A stretch of 64,000 nucleotides of DNA from an uncultured Planctomycetaceae bacterium (lineage in GTDB: Bacteria > Planctomycetota > Planctomycetia > Planctomycetales > Planctomycetaceae). The position numbers were made by a program, and so were the translations under genes. This document shows, in pieces, positions 7,887 through 17,900 of this stretch. Under the pieces are notes generated by a model. That model saw only the letters and a list, made by a program, of their open reading frames with translations. It was not told where the DNA came from and did not search any database. The first letter of the stretch is position 1. The number at the start of each line of letters is the position of its first letter. Location: NCBI GenBank assembly GCA_943787265.1, contig CALSLT010000050.1, positions 1 to 64,000 on the forward strand. Reading direction: 5' to 3'.

Positions 7887-8486
7887 GTGCAGCCAACCAC
7901 TCCGCAAACGAACGAATCGTTCATTCGACAGCCCCGTTTTCTCATCCTCACGGCCCTCGTGCTGCTGGCCGCTTTGTGCCGGATGGTGGATCATGGATTT
8001 GTGAACGTTGCCCCGATCGGGGCGATGGCTCTGTTTGGCGGAGCCTGTTTCCGCTCGCGAAAAGCCGCGTTTCTGGTTCCGCTGTCGGCTCTTTTGTTGA
8101 GCGATGTTCTGCTCAACCTGACTCGCCACAGCAACCTGTGGTCGGAAGCCTGGAAGTTGACCGTGTTCACGTACCTAGCCTTCGTGCTGGTCGTCTCGCT
8201 TGGGATGCTTCTCCGGACCCGAACCCGCAGCGTCTTCGCGATCGCTGGCGGCTCGCTTGTTGGCTCGATCGTCTTCTTCCTCGTGTCGAACTTCGGCTGG
8301 TGGATGACAATGGGCTTCCACACTCCAGACCTCGCTGGCCTGACCCAGTGCTACGTCCAGGCCTTGCCCTTCTTCCGCAACACAATCGCCAGCGACCTGG
8401 CCTTTAACGCGGTCCTCTTCGGCTGCTTCGCCCTCGCCGAAAGCCGAGTCCTAGCTGCTCGTCCGCAAGTTGCTGAAGCCGCCTGA
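7887..8486 (+). CDS. DUF6580-like polytopic membrane protein
   Basis: 199 residues with about five hydrophobic segments: RFLILTALVLLAALCRM, APIGAMALFGGACF, AAFLVPLSALLLSDVLLNL, LTVFTYLAFVLVVSLGMLL, and IAGGSLVGSIVFFLVSNFG, plus a C-terminal one. The APIGAMALFGGA and FLVSNFGWW motifs are typical of a bacterial family (DUF6580) that resembles the membrane subunits of ECF-type uptake systems. Substrate and partner are unknown. The start is a GTG. No other transporter subunit is nearby. Confidence 0.75.
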   Translation: MQPTTPQTNESFIRQPRFLILTALVLLAALCRMVDHGFVNVAPIGAMALFGGACFRSRKAAFLVPLSALLLSDVLLNLTRHSNLWSEAWKLTVFTYLAFVLVVSLGMLLRTRTRSVFAIAGGSLVGSIVFFLVSNFGWWMTMGFHTPDLAGLTQCYVQALPFFRNTIASDLAFNAVLFGCFALAESRVLAARPQVAEAA

Positions 8487-8504
8487 ACGCTCCTTCAGTC
8501 GAAT

Positions 8505-8583
8505 TCATAGTCAGCAGCTGTCTGCACCACTGGAGATTCACGCGCAGTTGGTTTGGCGGGATTGACCAAGAGCTGGCTGGCAT
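8505..8583 (-). pseudogene. Decayed copy of the 3' end of the 9205-10962 gene
   Basis: Read on the minus strand this stretch encodes LLVNPAKPTARESPVVQTAAD, similar to VLVDLAKPTARIVDVESSIS at the C-terminus of the secreted protein whose gene ends at 9205. Base-level similarity also continues through GCTGxCTGCACC and GAGATT. It looks like a former 3' end of the same gene, now separated from it by an unrelated ORF and a palindromic repeat. Confidence 0.55.
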
Positions 8584-8607
8584 CACGGGATAGTCAGAGG
8601 GCAATGT

Positions 8608-9036
8608 ATGTATGAGGAAGTATCTTTTCTCACATTGGATCTCGTAAAGCGGATTGCTGATGAGTACGACTGGCCAGAAGCGTACCACTTGGAAGACGAA
8701 GCGCCGGACGGTGTGTGCATGGTCTTTCCGAAGAGCAATTTCATGTTTATGGACGGCATGAATGGCGACGTCGAAGTTGGGTTTCTCCCGCAGGACACCA
8801 ATTTCGATCGGCCGCTCACACTTCTCCAAGCGATGTTAGTTTTTCTTCCACTATCTGAACGAACTGGGCCGCTCTACCGATTCAAAAATGCGACGCCTTT
8901 TCAGACACTCGAAAATACGGAAATTGGAGTTCGCAATGCTTGTGATCTGATGAGCACGCATCTTCGTGAAGTAATCCTCGGGGACTTTTCATGGGTCGCG
9001 AAATACCCTGAAGCTGAGGCGTCGCTTCGGAAGTGA
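8608..9036 (+). CDS. Hypothetical protein, 142 residues
   Basis: I do not recognise the family. The protein is acidic and soluble, without signal peptide or membrane segment. It contains aromatic-rich strands (VCMVFPKSNFMFMDGMNGDVEVGFLPQD) suggesting an alpha/beta fold of the small accessory or immunity-protein kind, which is inference only. It is lower in GC than its neighbours. It stands alone on the plus strand, inserted between a decayed duplicate of a neighbouring gene end (8505-8583) and a palindromic repeat (9125-9189). That context suggests acquisition as an extra cargo gene. Confidence 0.55.
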   Translation: MYEEVSFLTLDLVKRIADEYDWPEAYHLEDEAPDGVCMVFPKSNFMFMDGMNGDVEVGFLPQDTNFDRPLTLLQAMLVFLPLSERTGPLYRFKNATPFQTLENTEIGVRNACDLMSTHLREVILGDFSWVAKYPEAEASLRK

Positions 9037-9124
9037 GTGAAGGAAGATCTAGCCAGCGATGTAGGAACGCAATTGCCCACGCGGACGCGATAGAACTCCG
9101 CAGTGAGTCGAGACAATCAGTGAT

Positions 9125-9189
9125 GTAGGGTGCGTCTTGACGCACCGAATTGACTGATCAATTTGCTGGTGCGTCGCGACGCACCCTAC
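9125..9189. repeat. REP-like palindromic repeat pair, second copy
   Basis: GTAGGGTGCGTCTTGACGCACC on the left and GGTGCGTCGCGACGCACCCTAC on the right, in head-to-head arrangement with a 20-base AT-richer spacer. It is the same family as 2493-2548. It lies 16 bp beyond the stop codon of the minus-strand gene at 9205. Confidence 0.85.
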
Positions 9190-9204
9190 GGTCAGGCCGG
9201 TCGA

Positions 9205-10962
9205 TCAGAAGCTGCCTGCACCGTTCGAGATTGACGATTCGACGTCGACGATGCGGGCGGTTGGTTTGGCCAGATCGACCAGGACCGGCTGTGGAGTGTC
9301 GACTCGAGCCAGGTTTCCGGCGGCGTCGCGAGCGACGACTCGGACATAGAGCCTCGGCGGGATTCCCTGACCGACGTTCCAGATGTACTGGCCGGTGTTG
9401 GGCAACCAGTCGGAAATCTGCTGCCACGGGCCGTCCGGATTGGCGGCGTATGACAGAGCGATCGGTCGGTCGGCCATCTTCTGGTCGGCGGCTTTCCACG
9501 TGATCAGAATTCGGTTGGCGTCGGCTCCGGTGCCCTGCTGAAGCGGGAACAGGTTGACGACCGGCGGCGACGAATCGACAACGATCGAGATTTCCGGACG
9601 TTCGCCCGGCTGCGGTGAAGGATCGGTCAGGCCGGCTCCACTGACGACTCGCATGACGAATCCGTAGACCCCGTCGGAAGGGACTTCGACTTCAAACGGG
9701 CTGCGATGATCTTCGTCGCGACCGTATCGGTACCACTTGTCACCATTGTCCTGGCTGACAAACAGCTCGATGGTCGAAACGCCCGATGGGCCGATGTCGT
9801 CGATTCGGTAGTCGATGTTGAACTGTCGGCTCTTAACCGTTCGGTGCCCGACGGGAACCGGCGGCTGATAAGCTGGGATCTGAGAGGTGTTGGCGGTTCC
9901 GGGGATCGCAGAAACATTCTTCTGCTGCCAGCCTGAAACGTTTCCGCCAGGTGCGGGAAATCTGCCGAGACCTGCTCCCGGAGTTGTGCCCGTGACGGCG
10001 GGGCCGAATGGAGAACCCGACGGTAATGGTTGTGCGGGCGAATCACCCGGCAACGGAATTGCGGGATTCGATGCGTAGCCGTTCGGTGGATTGCTCGGCC
10101 GAGGCGGGAGTGCTCCCAGCAACGGATTCGTGCCTGGTGCGGTAATCGCTGGGTTTTGGCTTCCTAATGGGAAATCGAACTGCCCCGGCGTCTGTGCCAA
10201 CAGAGGATTCTGTTGCGAGGCGATCGGTTCGTTGAAGTCAGGAGTTCCGGGGGGCGTTGTTGCTCCAGGCGTGGAACTTCCAGTCGGGCTGATATCGATC
10301 TGGTACTGAGACTGAACCTCGTTGCCTGCCGAATCTTTGGCTCGACCGCGAACGGCGACGAGTCCACCGTTGGGAATGGCCCAGCTAGTCTGGCCGCTTG
10401 CTGATTGTTTGACAGAGAGTTGCTGCCAGTCAGTCATCCCGGTTTGAGTGAATTCGAGAATGATCGAAGTCGTGTCGACACTGATATCGTCAATCGACCA
10501 CTGTAAAGCGATCCGACCAGGCTCTGACTGTTTGAGGTCGATCTTCAGACTCGGCTTTGTTGTGTCGACGACGACGATCAAACCCGGTTGAAAAACTGAA
10601 CCGCCGGGGTGCAGTTGGTTGTTCCGATCAACCGTCTGAACTGCGAACCAGTATTCGCCATCGGCAGCGGCCTGAAAGTCGAATCGACCAACCTGAGGAT
10701 TGACTTTCTGAGCTGCCTGCCAGTTCTGACCACGAGTTTGCGAAACGTACAGCCGGACTTCCTGGGAGCCCAGCCGCGCGATCTCTTGCGGATCGTACTG
10801 GTAAGGGATTCTGAAAGCCTGCCGGCTTGTGTAGATCGGTTTGGGCAGGTTTGCAGCGGCAGCGACTGGAGAAGACGGGCCCGGCAGAAGCGGCTGCCCC
10901 TGCGCATTCACCTCGCTAGTGATGATCAACAGGCCACAGGCCAGGGCAACGAGGCTTTTCAT
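9205..10962 (-). CDS. Large secreted protein with beta-sandwich and Pro/Gly/Asn-rich regions
   Basis: 585 residues. A signal peptide (MKSLVALACGLLIITSEVNAQ) is followed by a region with RLYVSQTRGQNWQ and DGEYWFAVQTVDRNNQLHPGG (about residues 65-110), then WSIDDISVDTTSIILEF and RGRAKDSAGNEVQSQYQIDI. A low-complexity Pro/Gly/Asn/Ser stretch follows (about 235-345), then a second set of the same beta units: TIELFVSQDNGDKWYRYGRD, DGVYGFVMRVV and a C-terminal RLYVRVVARDAAGNLARV. It thus has duplicated Ig/fibronectin-like modules joined by a flexible linker, suiting a cell-envelope protein; function is unknown. GGAGGAGCGGAA precedes the ATG at 10962; the frame is open further upstream, but that part has no coding character. 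Confidence 0.8.
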   Translation of the reverse strand: MKSLVALACGLLIITSEVNAQGQPLLPGPSSPVAAAANLPKPIYTSRQAFRIPYQYDPQEIARLGSQEVRLYVSQTRGQNWQAAQKVNPQVGRFDFQAAADGEYWFAVQTVDRNNQLHPGGSVFQPGLIVVVDTTKPSLKIDLKQSEPGRIALQWSIDDISVDTTSIILEFTQTGMTDWQQLSVKQSASGQTSWAIPNGGLVAVRGRAKDSAGNEVQSQYQIDISPTGSSTPGATTPPGTPDFNEPIASQQNPLLAQTPGQFDFPLGSQNPAITAPGTNPLLGALPPRPSNPPNGYASNPAIPLPGDSPAQPLPSGSPFGPAVTGTTPGAGLGRFPAPGGNVSGWQQKNVSAIPGTANTSQIPAYQPPVPVGHRTVKSRQFNIDYRIDDIGPSGVSTIELFVSQDNGDKWYRYGRDEDHRSPFEVEVPSDGVYGFVMRVVSGAGLTDPSPQPGERPEISIVVDSSPPVVNLFPLQQGTGADANRILITWKAADQKMADRPIALSYAANPDGPWQQISDWLPNTGQYIWNVGQGIPPRLYVRVVARDAAGNLARVDTPQPVLVDLAKPTARIVDVESSISNGAGSF

Positions 10963-11972
10963 TTCCGCTCCTCCGCCGGAATCTAATACTGCGTACGTGG
11001 AAGTACGCTGACCAGATCGAAAAGGCGGACACTGAGCCGAAAACGTGCGTGCGCAATGCCCGAAAGTCCGCCGGAAATCCGGGTCTCTCTGTCGGTATCG
11101 ACCTGAGAAGTTATGCGGCTTGACGAGAATTTCCGGATCAGTGGAGATATTCACCGATGGTCGTTGGGTGTCTTTGAGTTGAACATCGGGATTTGCTCCT
11201 ACAGCCGGCACAACTTTCCGTCGGCCTTTGACCGTCCACCGGGACTGCTTGTGTGCCGGCATTCCTCGCACCGATGAAGGTGTAGAGTGTGTGGAGATTC
11301 TCCGTCTTCTCGTCGCAGAAGCTCCGGCTCGACTACGGCGTGCCATTTCGTCACTAACTGAGGATCTTCCCGTCAGGACTCGTGGCAGAATCAGGTAGGG
11401 CCGGGAACTGGCGGGAACCGGAAGTTGCAGGACGACGTCAAAACTAACTTGCGGGAAGTTTTTGGACTTTTTGTACTCACGATAGATGAAGGCAAGATGA
11501 GAAGAATAGTGAGCTACAGCGATGTTTCGATGTGCGTTGCGAGGCAGTATCTCTTGATACACCTTGCACTTAGAGGCTGGGCAGACACAATGTCGCTGAG
11601 TTTTCGAAATGTCACGAAGCACTGGTTTTGCCGGATCTCGGGGTCCGCTTCAGTCAGGCTTCCTGATTGTTGTCGCGAAGTCGCGACAGGCTTTCGAGTT
11701 CTTGCTCAACTTGCTTTGGATCAACAGGTTACAACGCGTCATAGCGAAGTGGCACCAGCTTTGCTCGTGCCACTTCGAGTGTATTCACAGAGAACGAGCG
11801 CAGAATTTGCGCGACCAGCATCGTCTGCACGGGCAGGGATGTCCGCAGGTGGAGTCATGATGGCTTCACGGCAGAGCTGAAGTGAGGGGCTGCTTTGATT
11901 GGCCGCGTCGCGGCCTCTCGCACCAAGAAACATTGAGACATACAGAACCGAGCAATATTCGGGAGATCAGGC
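10963..11972. other. Intergenic region of about 1 kb upstream of the giant gene
   Basis: I see no convincing gene here. The long minus-strand reading frame continuing past 10962 is Arg/Ser-rich and lacks a domain. A plus-strand frame around 11425-11880 has no start signal and no recognisable fold. The region separates two divergently transcribed secreted-protein genes, so it must hold both promoters, but I could not name boxes with confidence. It contains a perfect hairpin at 11745-11777. Confidence 0.5.
11745..11777. repeat. 11-bp perfect palindromic hairpin (CGAAGTGGCAC type)
   Basis: CGAAGTGGCAC and GTGCCACTTCG flank an 11-base loop. There is no T run, and it lies in the middle of the long intergenic region, so it looks like a dispersed palindromic element rather than a terminator. 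It is a different family from the GTAGGGTGCGTC repeats. Confidence 0.6.
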
Positions 11973-14900
11973 ATGTTGTTGACATCGTGGGTCCGGAGTT
12001 TTCGTCAATCGCTACAGAGTCGCCGTCGCGGGAGTCGGCGAAGTCGCAACGAGCAGCAGTTGCATGGCGCTCCCGGACACAGGAGTCGATCGACGGAGCT
12101 GCTGGAAGATCGGATGCTTCTAACATCGCTCGTGTTTGATAGCACCAACGTGAATCCCGCGGTGGGGATTCTGGTGAACAACGCGTTGTTGGACCCTGAT
12201 AACGACAAGGTCTCAAATTTTGACCGCATCGTCATCGACTCCGTCGCGTTTCCCGGTGACGGTGGCCGCGGGGTTAGCATTGACCTCAGTGACCTGACTG
12301 GTCTGCAAAGCATTGTCGTTGAATCATTGACGATTTCCGGCACGGGCGGGACTGGTGTCGACATCAATCTGGACAATATCTCGCTGGAAGATGGGCTGAT
12401 CATCGAATCCTCATCGATTTCTAGCAACACCGGCGGCGGAATCGATATCGATCTGACGGATGTTGAACTGAGCACCCTCACGATCTTCGACACGACAGTT
12501 TCCAGCGGCTCAGGCGTTGGCGTAAACATCAACGTCAATAGTGTCACTCGAAATAGTGTTCTGGACGGCTTGGACATTACGGACAGTATTCTCGACGGGG
12601 TCAGTATTACCTCCGACGGGGCCACGGGGAGCATTAAAGATGCCACAAATGATCCTCAGATACAGATCTTCTCGATTGATCACGGTCTGCAGGAGGGCTC
12701 TCGAGTCACTGTAGAGGGCGTAACTGGGAATGTTGCCGCCAATACGACGGACACAATCATTAGTGATCCTGGTGATCCTGATAACTTCTTCATTCTGGAA
12801 AATACCAGTGGCCTCATCGGTGTGTTGCCCGGCGGCGTTGTCAATGGGGCGTACGTGAGTGGTGGGACGTGGACGTTACCCACAACATTAAGCAACATTC
12901 GTATTTCAGGAAGCACAATCACTGACACAACGTTGTCTGGTGAAGAAGGCATTCTCCTGAATTTGCGAAACACGGAAGCACCAAGCTTCAGTATTTCCGA
13001 CAACGTCGAGATCAAGGGGATTCAGGTTGACCTCGACAATTCTCCCGTTGATGGTCTCAGTATTCGGAACAACGCTTTTATCGACTCATCCAGCATCGAC
13101 GGTATTGGGTTCACGGCGGTTGGTTCACTACTGACTGACGTCCGAGTCGAGGGAAATACGATTCGGGGTGATGGCGCCAACGGTGGAGCCGGTATCTCCT
13201 GGAATCTTTCAGACGGGAATTTTGACGGATTTGTCGCCGACAACACCATCATTGATACGCTTGCTGACGGGTTACTGGTCACACCGCTTGCTTCCGATGC
13301 CTTTGTCGCAGAGAACGGAGGGCCTTTGCTGCTTTCCTTTACCGGAAGAGGCATCTCGAATAATACCTTCACGAACACATCAGCGAGCAATGCGGGAGCC
13401 GGCCTCCAGTTTGACCTGCCACAGAATACTTCGATTGTGGCGACGATCACCGGAAACACCGTAACCGGTTTCCGCGAAGGCGGTCTGGATTTTGCCGCAG
13501 ATGATACGGCGGATGCGTTTGACCTGACGATTACCGAAAACCGGTTCGATGGAAATCGTGGCAACAGTATCGCTGTTGTACTCGAAGACGCGGCTAGCGG
13601 CGTTTTCGACATCAGTCGGAATACGATCACGCGTGCTGAAAATATCGCCAACAACGACAATGGAAACGGTGTGTTCGTCAGCCTGATTGGCATCGACACT
13701 GACCGTGAAGCGACGAACATTCTGCGGCGTTCAACGATTGCTGATAATTTGATCGGTGTTGCCAGCGGCGGTCGTCTCGCTGTTCCAATGTTAGCAGCAA
13801 GTAGTAGTGTGATTGTCGCCGATATTTCCGGTTTCACGACCAGCATCGTCAGTGATATCAGTGCCACGGACACTACGATCACTGTGGTTGATGCTGTTCG
13901 TATTCCACCGACAGCGAATGCACGCATTCGGATTGGCAACGAAGAACTGACGGTTACTGGCCGAAATGGAAATGTGCTGACCGTAACTCGCGGTGCTAAC
14001 GGAACGACTGCCGCTGATCACGATGCCACTGCCTCAGTTCTGCCATTGAATTTCGACGTCATTGTTGACGGCGAGCGAATGACTGTCACAAACGTTGTCA
14101 ACAATACGTTGACCGTTACGCGTACAGATGAAGATTCCAACGGAGATGGCTTCCTCAATGGTGGGGAAGATTCAAACAATGATGGCGTCTTTAATCGGCG
14201 AATCTCTCATTCAGCCGGGGCGGCCGTCTTGCCGTTGCATGGCGGTAACGCTGGTGCTGGTGTCGTCATCAATCTCGAAGAACAGTCCGAGATTCAGGAT
14301 TTGCTGGTCGATGGCAACTTTATTGCTAATCAGATTGATGATGGTATCAAGTTTGAACGAGACGACGATGGGCAAATCAATGTCGTTAATCCACGTGATG
14401 GCCAGACTCGAGCGATCACGATCAGCAACAACGCCATCATGGCCAACGCTTCCGCTGCGTTTGACAATATCAACGCAGGGAGTGGTCTTTCAGCGTTTGG
14501 AGCGGGCATTGACATCATTGCCCGCAACGGAGCGCTAGACACACTCGACTTCGAGATCCGGGGAAACACGATTGCTGGCAACACCGGAATTGGTGCTCGA
14601 GGCATCAGTCTTCGAGCTGAAGCCGATGCCAACGTTCTTGCCGATATCGCGGCGAACATAATTCGGTTCAACTCGGATGAGGGGATCGAAGTTACAACTC
14701 GTGCTAACGATGGGCTTGACGAACGCGATGTCTCCGGAACATGGATCGCTAATACGATATCCAATAACGGTAACAGCGGGATTCTGCTCAACGGTGATTT
14801 TGGAACGTCTCCACTGAGTCCTGTAGTCATTGGACTTGAAGGAGTCGATCCAGTAAGCGGCCTGAGCCGTGGTAACCTGATCGAAGAAAATGGCGACGAC

Positions 14901-17900
14901 GGGATTGAGATCGACGACACTGGGCGAATTGGCACCGTTGCGATTACCAACAACGCGATCAATCGCAGTGGACGCAACGGATCGACGGCTCCGAATCAGG
15001 CGAATCCAAGTGGCATAATCAACGGAGCAGGCATTGATGTTCAGGAGCCTGTTAACATAGCGGTCAAGAACAACACCTTCATCGAAAATGCTGGGATTGG
15101 AATCGACCTCAATGCGACGTTTGTTACAGCCAGTATTCGTGGCAATCTGATTACTGGAAGTGGCAACGACGGAATCGAGTTTACACGGGGCATCCAGGCG
15201 ACATTGCTGGACAACGCGATTGACAGTAATTTCGGACGTGGGATTGACATCCAGAATTACTCTTCTGTTGATGCAAACGTCAAGATCGGTGATGGCACGG
15301 AAGCCGGCCGTAATCTGATCGTAGGAAATCGTCTGGAAGGTGTGTACGTTGTTAATTCTGCAGGTATTCAGGATCAGAATGCATCCAGCACTGCTGGATT
15401 TCAAGCCAATGGTTCTCTGGACACTCGCCCAAATCTAATATTTCAGCTCGACACAAACACGATTGATGACAACGGTCGGGATACATCCCTGCAGGCTGCT
15501 GGTTTGGTGATGTTTGTGGGGTCGACCTATGCGGGAAGCCCCAATAACCAAGCCGATGGGTACACAGTCAATCCAGGTTCACGGGAAGGAGTGGGGGATG
15601 TTGAAGCCAACGCCAGCTTCACTGAAGACGGTACTAATAGTCGAGTGAACGCCAATGTTGTCGGCAATGATTTTCAAGGTAACTTTGGTGACGATGTCTT
15701 CATTCGCTCATTCACATCTACGGTCACTCCGCCGACATCCAGTGATAACTGGGGGATAACTCCCACGCCGAGCTACCGATTGGGCGGCGGCTATCGTCGT
15801 GATCCACTGGCACGTCTCAATTTGGTGTTCTCAGGAAACTCAGGAAACAGCCTTGACGTTCTACCAAACAGTAGTTCGGAATTGGCGCAGTACAACAACG
15901 CAGAACCCGTCTTCAAATCCCGTGACCGGCGAAACCCACCAATTCAAGACGGACCAGCTGGTCCGTTTCCTGTCGGAGGTACCCGCGCCAGAAGTGCGCA
16001 GAATGTGGCTTCCCGCTCAGGTCTGGCACCATTTAGTGCTCCCAATGCAGCTCCAACATCGACAGGGCGGGTCCTCTCAGCTACAAGCGGTGAAGGTTCC
16101 GACCCGGTTATTATCACAACGGAGACGTCTGTAATTGGCAGTAGCGGAGGAGTGACCGCTCTTAATATTACGAACGGGGGAGCTGGGTACGCAGCGACGC
16201 CAACTATTGTGATTGAGCCTCCTCCACTGGTGGGAGGACAGACGGCGCAGGCTATCGCGCAGATCACAGGGGGGGTGTTGACAGGCATCGTTATTACCAA
16301 TTCAGGCTCAGGTTACGTTAACGATCCCATTGTGTCGGTTGTCGGTGGTGGAGGAGTGGGCGCAGTCGTTGATGCTACGGTTACTTTGACGATTGGGACC
16401 GCCGGTCAGCTTGGCGGAATTCTTGTTGATCCATTTCTGCCGAATGGTGGATTTATCGAATCGCCGAATGTCACCATTGCAGGTGGAGGTGGCGCTGGTG
16501 CGACAGCGATGGCTGTCATGAATGTTGAGACAATTCAGGTGACGGATCCAGGAAGCGGCTTCACTACGACTCCGATCGTACAGTTACAGGGCGGGGGTGG
16601 TGCAGGCGCAACAGCTACTGCGACACTGACTGACTCCATCGAAGGTGTGACTGTTGGCAATCCTGGGACTGGCTACACATCGGTTCCTGCGGTTGGGTTT
16701 GTAAACGCTGTCGGTGACGTCAGCGGGAATGGTGCGACAGGCATTGCTGTCATGGGGGTGTCGGGGGCAATTACTATTAATGCGGGAGGTGGTGGTTACA
16801 CCGCAGCACCAACAGTGACTTTTACTGCACCGCCAGCTGGTGGTGTAAGGGCCCAGGGCTTTGCGATTCTTAATGGTGCGTCGGTCGATAGTGTTGTTGT
16901 GACGAATGCTGGGAGTGGATATACGTCGCCACCGGCAATTATTTTTACGGGTGGTGGTGGCGCTGGAGCTAGTGCTTTGGCAACGTTGAGTGTCCAGAGT
17001 GTTACCATTACAAACGGCGGGAGCCTTTATACTGCTGCACCGACCCTGGTTGTTCAACCTCCAGCAGTTGGTGTCCAGGCTTCAGGGATCGGCACGTTCG
17101 GTATTCAGTCAGTTACCGTCACTAATCCCGGTACTCAATATACAACTTCACCTGTAGTCGTTTTTACTCCGGCTGGTGCAACTGGAGATACGCCAGTTAC
17201 TCAAGCATTTTTGAGAGTTCAAGGGCTACAGATTGTCAATCCCGGGTCTGGCTTTGATCCTGATCTGGCAAATCTAATACAGGTTCAGATTACACCGGTA
17301 CAGTTGGCTCCCGGTGTCCCAGGGCCAGGGGCGGCGTCAGCCAGTGTGCAGGCAAGTGATCTTAGTCACGGGCTTGTTACTGGCAGTGTCGTAGAGATTA
17401 CTGATGCTGAAGTCGTTGATTTCGTCAACGGTCAGATTCATTCCGCTAATGGAACGTTCTTCATCGAGATTCCAACCGACCCAACGACGGGACTGCCGGA
17501 TCAGTCACGATTCAGTCTTGTGGGTACGGAGGGGACAAATAGTCCTGATCATTTGGCTAATACAGGTAACTGGGTATTTAATAACCAGCAGCCAACAGTT
17601 AATGTCGGAGTTAACAATCCTAATAATTTGTCGTTTGTGTACGACGGGATGGGACCATCGACGTTCCGTGTTGCCCAGGGCTTCGATTCGTCCGGCAACA
17701 GCCAGCAGGACGAGTTCAATAATGGCGACGACTTTGGTGTGATATTTTTCACTGCCTTTGCTGATCCACAGCTGGTTGAGATTGGCTACACAATCTGGAC
17801 ACCGTTGGTGGACGAGGCTGATCCAACAAACCCGAGAACCAACAGCTTTGTCGATCCTGCAGTTTCGACAGTTCCAGTTGCTGAAATTGTGGCCGTCACA

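Noticed and set aside
11425..11880. Plus-strand open frame of about 150 codons upstream of the giant gene
   Set aside because: No ribosome binding site, no domain, irregular composition; it includes a palindromic hairpin. Treated as non-coding.
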